From Chitinophagaceae bacterium (GTDB lineage Bacteria; Bacteroidota; Bacteroidia; Chitinophagales; Chitinophagaceae), in the NCBI GenBank assembly GCA_017989935.1, contig JAGNOY010000049.1:1-9953 (forward strand): a stretch of DNA of 9,953 bases, given 5' to 3'. The number at the start of each line of letters is the position of its first letter. The stretch's first letter is position 1. The notes under the pieces are model-generated. The model saw only the letters and a list, made by a program, of their open reading frames with translations, was not told the DNA's origin and did not search any database. This document shows positions 7,034-9,953 of this stretch, piece by piece. A program made the position numbers and the translations under genes.

Positions 7034-7058
7034 TGTCAAAAGTGGCAAAATACTGACA
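7034..7058. promoter_or_regulatory. TGnCA pentamer cluster upstream of dnaK
   Basis: Three related pentamers stand close together: TGTCA (7034-7038), TGGCA (7043-7047) and TGACA (7054-7058). The outer two are reverse complements of each other and so form a dyad with a 15-base spacer. They lie 32-56 bases before the sigma-54-like site and may bind a regulator of dnaK. No CIRCE element is visible. This is inference from pattern and position only. Confidence 0.35.
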
Positions 7059-7089
7059 GCTTTACTTAAAAAAAGTTTCAAAAATGCTG

Positions 7090-7105
7090 TGGCACAATCA
7101 TTGAG
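7090..7105 (+). promoter_or_regulatory. possible sigma-54-like promoter of dnaK
   Basis: TGGCAC (7090-7095), five bases, then TTGAG (7101-7105). The sigma-54 consensus is TGGCAC-N5-TTGC: the -24 element is exact and the spacing is right, but the invariant -12 GC is GA here. Transcription would begin near 7115, giving a leader of about 17 bases before the ATG at 7132. The deviation at -12 makes this tentative. No clear TAnnTTTG promoter was seen in this gap. Confidence 0.35.
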
Positions 7106-7131
7106 TATAGGATTTAAAATAAATAATCAAA

Positions 7132-9030
7132 ATGGGAAAAATAATAGGTATTGATTTAGGAACAACCAACTCTTGTGTAAGTGTAATGGAAGGCAATGAG
7201 CCTGTAGTGATTGCAAATGACGAAGGGAAGCGTACCACGCCATCGGTAGTTGGATTTTTGAAAAACGGAGAAAGAAAAATTGGTGATCCTGCAAAACGCC
7301 AAGCTATCACTAACCCTGTAAACACTGTGATGAGTATCAAAAGATTCATGGGTCGTCGTTTTGACGAGGTAGCAGAAGAAATTTCTCAAAGTAATTATAA
7401 AGTTGTGAAAGGTGACAACAATACCCCACGTGTGGATATTGATGGCAGATTATATACCCCTCAAGAAATTTCGGCTATGGTACTTCAAAAAATGAAGAAA
7501 ACCGCTGAAGATTTCTTAGGTCATGAAGTTACAGAAGCTGTTATCACGGTGCCTGCATATTTTAACGACGCTCAACGTCAAGCTACTAAAGAAGCTGGCG
7601 AAATTGCTGGATTAACTGTAAAACGTATCATCAACGAGCCTACAGCCGCTGCATTGGCTTATGGTTTAGACAAGAAAAACCAAGATAGCAAAATTGCAGT
7701 GTTTGATTTGGGTGGTGGAACTTTTGACGTATCTGTGCTTGAATTAGGTGACGGTGTGTTTGAAGTAAAATCAACTAATGGTGATACCCACTTAGGTGGT
7801 GATGATTTTGATAAATGTGTGATGGATTGGTTAGCTGATGAATTCAAGGCTGAAGAGAATGTGGATTTACGCAAAGATCCTATGAGCTGGCAGCGTTTGA
7901 AAGAAGCCGCAGAGAAAGCAAAAGTTGAATTATCTTCTGCGACTGAAACAGAAATCAACCTACCTTATATCACAGCGATTGATAATGTACCGAAACACTT
8001 AGTGAAAAAATTGACTCGTGCTAAATTTGAGCAATTGGTAGATTCATTAGTAGAAAGAACTTTAGAACCTTGTCGTAAAGCTTTAAAAGATGCAGGTATT
8101 GAGGCAAAAGATCTTGACGAGGTAATTTTGGTTGGTGGTAGTACACGTATCCCAAAAATTCAAGAAGTTGTAGAAAAATTCTTTGGTCGCAAGCCAAATC
8201 GTAGTGTAAATCCTGATGAAGTCGTTGCTATCGGAGCTTCTATCCAAGGTGGTGTATTGACTGGTGAAGTGAAAGATGTGTTGTTACTAGATGTAACGCC
8301 GCTTTCTTTAGGTATCGAAACATTAGGAGGCGTTTTCACTAAATTAATTGAAAGCAATACCACCATCCCTTCGAAGAAATCAGAAACTTTCTCTACAGCT
8401 GCAGAAAATCAACCAAGCGTTGAAATCAATGTATTGCAAGGAGAAAGACCTATGGCTAAAGACAATAAAAATTTAGGTCGATTTATCTTAGATGGCATAC
8501 CACCAGCCCCAAGAGGTGTACCACAAATTGAAGTTACTTTCGATATTGATGCGAATGGAATACTTCAAGTAAGTGCTACAGATAAAGGAACAGGTAAAAA
8601 ACAAAATATCCGTATCGAAGCAGGAAGTGGTTTAAGCAAAGAAGAAATCGAAAAAATGAGAAATGATGCGAAGATGAATGAAGATGCTGACAAGAAACTT
8701 CGCGAAGAAATTGAAAAATTAAACATGGCTGATAGTCAAATTTTCAATAGTGAAAAACAATTGAAAGATTATGGTGACAAAATCCCAGCCGAAAAGAAAA
8801 CAGTGATTGAAGAAGCCTTAGCTACTTTAAAAACTGCTCATGCTGCTAAGGATATCAATAGCATTGACTCAAGTTTAGAAGCCTTAAATACTGCTTGGCA
8901 AGCTGCGAGCGAAGAGTTATACAAAGCGATGAATGATCAACAAGCGCAAGGCGGTGCTCCTCAAGACGGCCCAACAGCTTCATCCAGCGATGATGTGCAA
9001 GACGCTGAGATAGTTGAAGAAACCAAATAA
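7132..9030 (+). CDS. dnaK: molecular chaperone DnaK (Hsp70)
   Basis: 632 residues, close to the usual length of about 638. DnaK is the ATP-driven cytoplasmic chaperone that, with DnaJ and GrpE, binds exposed hydrophobic segments of unfolded proteins. The nucleotide-binding domain holds phosphate-1 GIDLGTTNS (6-14), the catalytic Lys70, phosphate-2 DLGGGTFDV (192-200, Thr197), and the adenosine motif ILVGGSTRIPK (332-342). The interdomain linker DVLLLDVTPLSLG is at 382-394, followed by the substrate-binding beta domain and a helical lid rich in charged residues. The C terminus is an acidic tail (DDVQDAEIVEETK). Insert NVDLRKD-SWQRLKEAAEKAK (about 243-264) is typical of Gram-negative DnaK. dnaJ and grpE are not adjacent. 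A strong terminator follows, so the gene is probably transcribed alone. Confidence 0.99.
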   Translation: MGKIIGIDLGTTNSCVSVMEGNEPVVIANDEGKRTTPSVVGFLKNGERKIGDPAKRQAITNPVNTVMSIKRFMGRRFDEVAEEISQSNYKVVKGDNNTPRVDIDGRLYTPQEISAMVLQKMKKTAEDFLGHEVTEAVITVPAYFNDAQRQATKEAGEIAGLTVKRIINEPTAAALAYGLDKKNQDSKIAVFDLGGGTFDVSVLELGDGVFEVKSTNGDTHLGGDDFDKCVMDWLADEFKAEENVDLRKDPMSWQRLKEAAEKAKVELSSATETEINLPYITAIDNVPKHLVKKLTRAKFEQLVDSLVERTLEPCRKALKDAGIEAKDLDEVILVGGSTRIPKIQEVVEKFFGRKPNRSVNPDEVVAIGASIQGGVLTGEVKDVLLLDVTPLSLGIETLGGVFTKLIESNTTIPSKKSETFSTAAENQPSVEINVLQGERPMAKDNKNLGRFILDGIPPAPRGVPQIEVTFDIDANGILQVSATDKGTGKKQNIRIEAGSGLSKEEIEKMRNDAKMNEDADKKLREEIEKLNMADSQIFNSEKQLKDYGDKIPAEKKTVIEEALATLKTAHAAKDINSIDSSLEALNTAWQAASEELYKAMNDQQAQGGAPQDGPTASSSDDVQDAEIVEETK

Positions 9031-9051
9031 ATATTTGGCAAAAAGTAAATG

Positions 9052-9084
9052 AAACATCCAATGAAAATTGGATGTTTTTTTTTT
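9052..9084 (+). terminator. rho-independent terminator of dnaK
   Basis: A perfect stem (AAACATCCAAT 9052-9062 with ATTGGATGTTT 9067-9077) and GAAA tetraloop run into an unbroken stretch of T through 9084. It starts 21 bases after the dnaK stop codon and is the clearest terminator in the window. Confidence 0.93.
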
Positions 9085-9116
9085 AATTATCCGCAAAGAT
9101 ACCCTTATGTATTTCC

Positions 9117-9318
9117 ACTTTTGCCATGACGCAAAAGTTGAGCAAAAAGTCTAGGCTGAAGATTCTTGGCATAAAAATAATTTCATCTACGCCACTTTTA
9201 TCCAAACTCGCACATCAAGTTATTTGCCATAAAGCAACATTCGTTTGTGCTCAAACAGTGGATAAAAGTTTGGCTTCGATTTCAATATTTTTAGCTGCCT
9301 CGAATCTTGGGCCGTCTG
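9117..9318. repeat. nested inverted-repeat intergenic element, about 200 bases
   Basis: Begins with an 8-bp hairpin ACTTTTGC (9117-9124) / GCAAAAGT (9131-9138), then an imperfect tandem repeat GCAAAAGTTGA (9131-9141) / GCAAAAAGTCTA (9142-9153). The two ends pair: AAGATTC (9159-9165) with GAATCTT (9302-9308), GGC (9168-9170) with GCC (9297-9299), TAAAAAT (9172-9178) with ATTTTTA (9287-9293), and GGC (9154-9156) with GCC (9311-9313 region). Inside lies a perfect 11-bp pair, ACTTTTATCCA (9194-9204) / TGGATAAAAGT (9259-9269). It could be a miniature mobile element relic, a dispersed repeat, or a structured RNA. A 65-residue open frame inside it has no protein character. Confidence 0.6.
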
Positions 9319-9358
9319 TTTAATGAAATTTCTTTTGCAATATATTGTTATTAAATAG

Positions 9359-9383
9359 TTGACATCTGTGTTCATTAGCTTTG
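9359..9383 (+). promoter_or_regulatory. possible Bacteroidota-type promoter for the aminotransferase gene
   Basis: TAGCTTTG (9376-9383) is an exact match to the TAnnTTTG -7 element. A TTG at 9359-9361 could be the -33 element, although the 14-base spacer is shorter than the usual 17-23. Transcription from here would start near 9390 and leave a leader of about 80 bases. The rest of the 9319-9472 stretch shows nothing else I can name. Confidence 0.4.
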
Positions 9384-9472
9384 TAAGGTAGTTTAGCGTA
9401 TAGTCATTGTTTTTTTATGCCAACACATAAATTAGCTATATCTTCATTCTTTAATCTCCTTAAAAAATTATC

Positions 9473-9953
9473 ATGTCTACTTGGTCAACTCAATGGAATG
9501 AATTTCTGCAAGTCCACCCTACCCTTCAACTTCCTTTCCCGAAGTATGAACTGAATATTCCTGATAAAGAAGCTGATGAGTTAGCGCGTGATGAAGAATT
9601 CTGGATTCAGGTTCAGCAATTATTCCCTGCGCCTTCTGGGCATATCAATTTAAATAATGGAGGCGTTTGCTCGAATATGCATTATGTGGAGCAAGCCTTT
9701 ACGCATTACTATCATTTATTAAATACATCACCTAGTTATTTCACTTGGCGGGTGATGGAGCTAGGCAGAGATATCGTTAAGCAAGGATTAGCCGAAATGA
9801 TACAAGCAGAGGCAGAAGAAATTGCGCTCTTTCGTAATGCCTCCGAAGCTTTAAACAATGCTATTTTTGGTATACACTTAGAGAAAAATGATGAAGTTGT
9901 AGCCTGTCACCAAGATTATATCAAATGTATTTCATCTTGGAAACAACGCGAAC
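9473..9953 (+). CDS. aminotransferase class V-fold PLP-dependent enzyme, 3'-truncated by window edge
   Basis: From the ATG at 9473 the frame stays open for 160 codons to the window end. An in-frame TAA at 9461-9463 rules out a longer start. The protein resembles the isopenicillin-N epimerase (CefD)-like branch of fold-type I PLP enzymes: DEEFWIQVQQLFP (about 42-54), INLNNGGVCSN (60-70, substrate and cofactor loop near the N terminus), PSYFTWRVMELGRDIVKQGLAEM (about 88-110), EIALFRNASEALNNAIFGI (118-136, PLP phosphate-binding region) and a following DEVV-DY strand-helix unit ending in WKQRE. The catalytic lysine lies beyond the window. Many relatives start with a Tat signal, but this one does not, so it is probably cytoplasmic. 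Reaction is unknown: transamination, epimerisation or a desulfurase-like cleavage are all found in the fold. Confidence 0.87.
   Translation, partial: MSTWSTQWNEFLQVHPTLQLPFPKYELNIPDKEADELARDEEFWIQVQQLFPAPSGHINLNNGGVCSNMHYVEQAFTHYYHLLNTSPSYFTWRVMELGRDIVKQGLAEMIQAEAEEIALFRNASEALNNAIFGIHLEKNDEVVACHQDYIKCISSWKQRE

Noticed and set aside
6794..7081. 95-residue open frame on the minus strand in the gap before dnaK
   Set aside because: It runs through the inverted copy of the palindromic repeat and has no family-like motifs; the open frame is incidental.
9126..9323. 65-residue open frame on the plus strand after dnaK
   Set aside because: It coincides with the nested inverted-repeat element, and its sequence is dictated by the repeats rather than by a protein.

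Overview
The window looks like chromosomal DNA from a member of the Bacteroidota, perhaps of the Chitinophagia/Saprospiria type. It is AT-rich, start codons lack clear Shine-Dalgarno sequences, one promoter-like site fits the TAnnTTTG signature of this phylum exactly, and the proteins (NRDE family, membrane-anchored ATP-grasp, Tat-exported flavin oxidase, DnaK) resemble Bacteroidota versions. The phylum call is inference from these traits. No phage, insertion sequence, CRISPR array, tRNA or rRNA is visible.

Layout. Positions 1-657 (+) hold the 3' part of an NRDE/TANGO2-family gene. It overlaps by 20 bases a gene for a membrane-anchored ATP-grasp (D-Ala-D-Ala ligase-like) protein (638-1669, +). 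That gene converges on fabD (1666-2550, -). After a 338-base divergent gap come a Tat-exported FAD amine oxidase (2889-4445, +) and a conserved protein with a GNAT-like segment (4536-6143, +). The latter converges on a 2OG-Fe(II) oxygenase-like gene (6140-6790, -). After a second divergent gap (341 bases) comes dnaK (7132-9030, +) with a strong terminator. A 442-base gap follows, and then the 5' part of a class V aminotransferase-fold gene (9473 to the window end, +), which is too incomplete to appear as a closed ORF.

The genes are mostly unrelated housekeeping or accessory functions: fatty-acid synthesis (fabD), protein folding (dnaK), and several enzymes of unknown substrate. Only the NRDE/ATP-grasp pair looks tightly co-transcribed. 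Both convergent pairs overlap by the same four bases, TTAA, which serve as both stop codons.

The most interesting material is intergenic. The two divergent gaps each carry one copy, in opposite orientation, of a palindrome-rich repeat of about 130-140 bases. The copies share a hairpin core and arms, but their other stems differ in sequence while staying paired. A third, unrelated element of about 200 bases with nested inverted repeats lies after the dnaK terminator. The region before dnaK has a cluster of TGnCA pentamers and a sigma-54-like site. None of this amounts to a clear new multi-gene system. The structured repeats and the two uncharacterised enzymes are the best leads.
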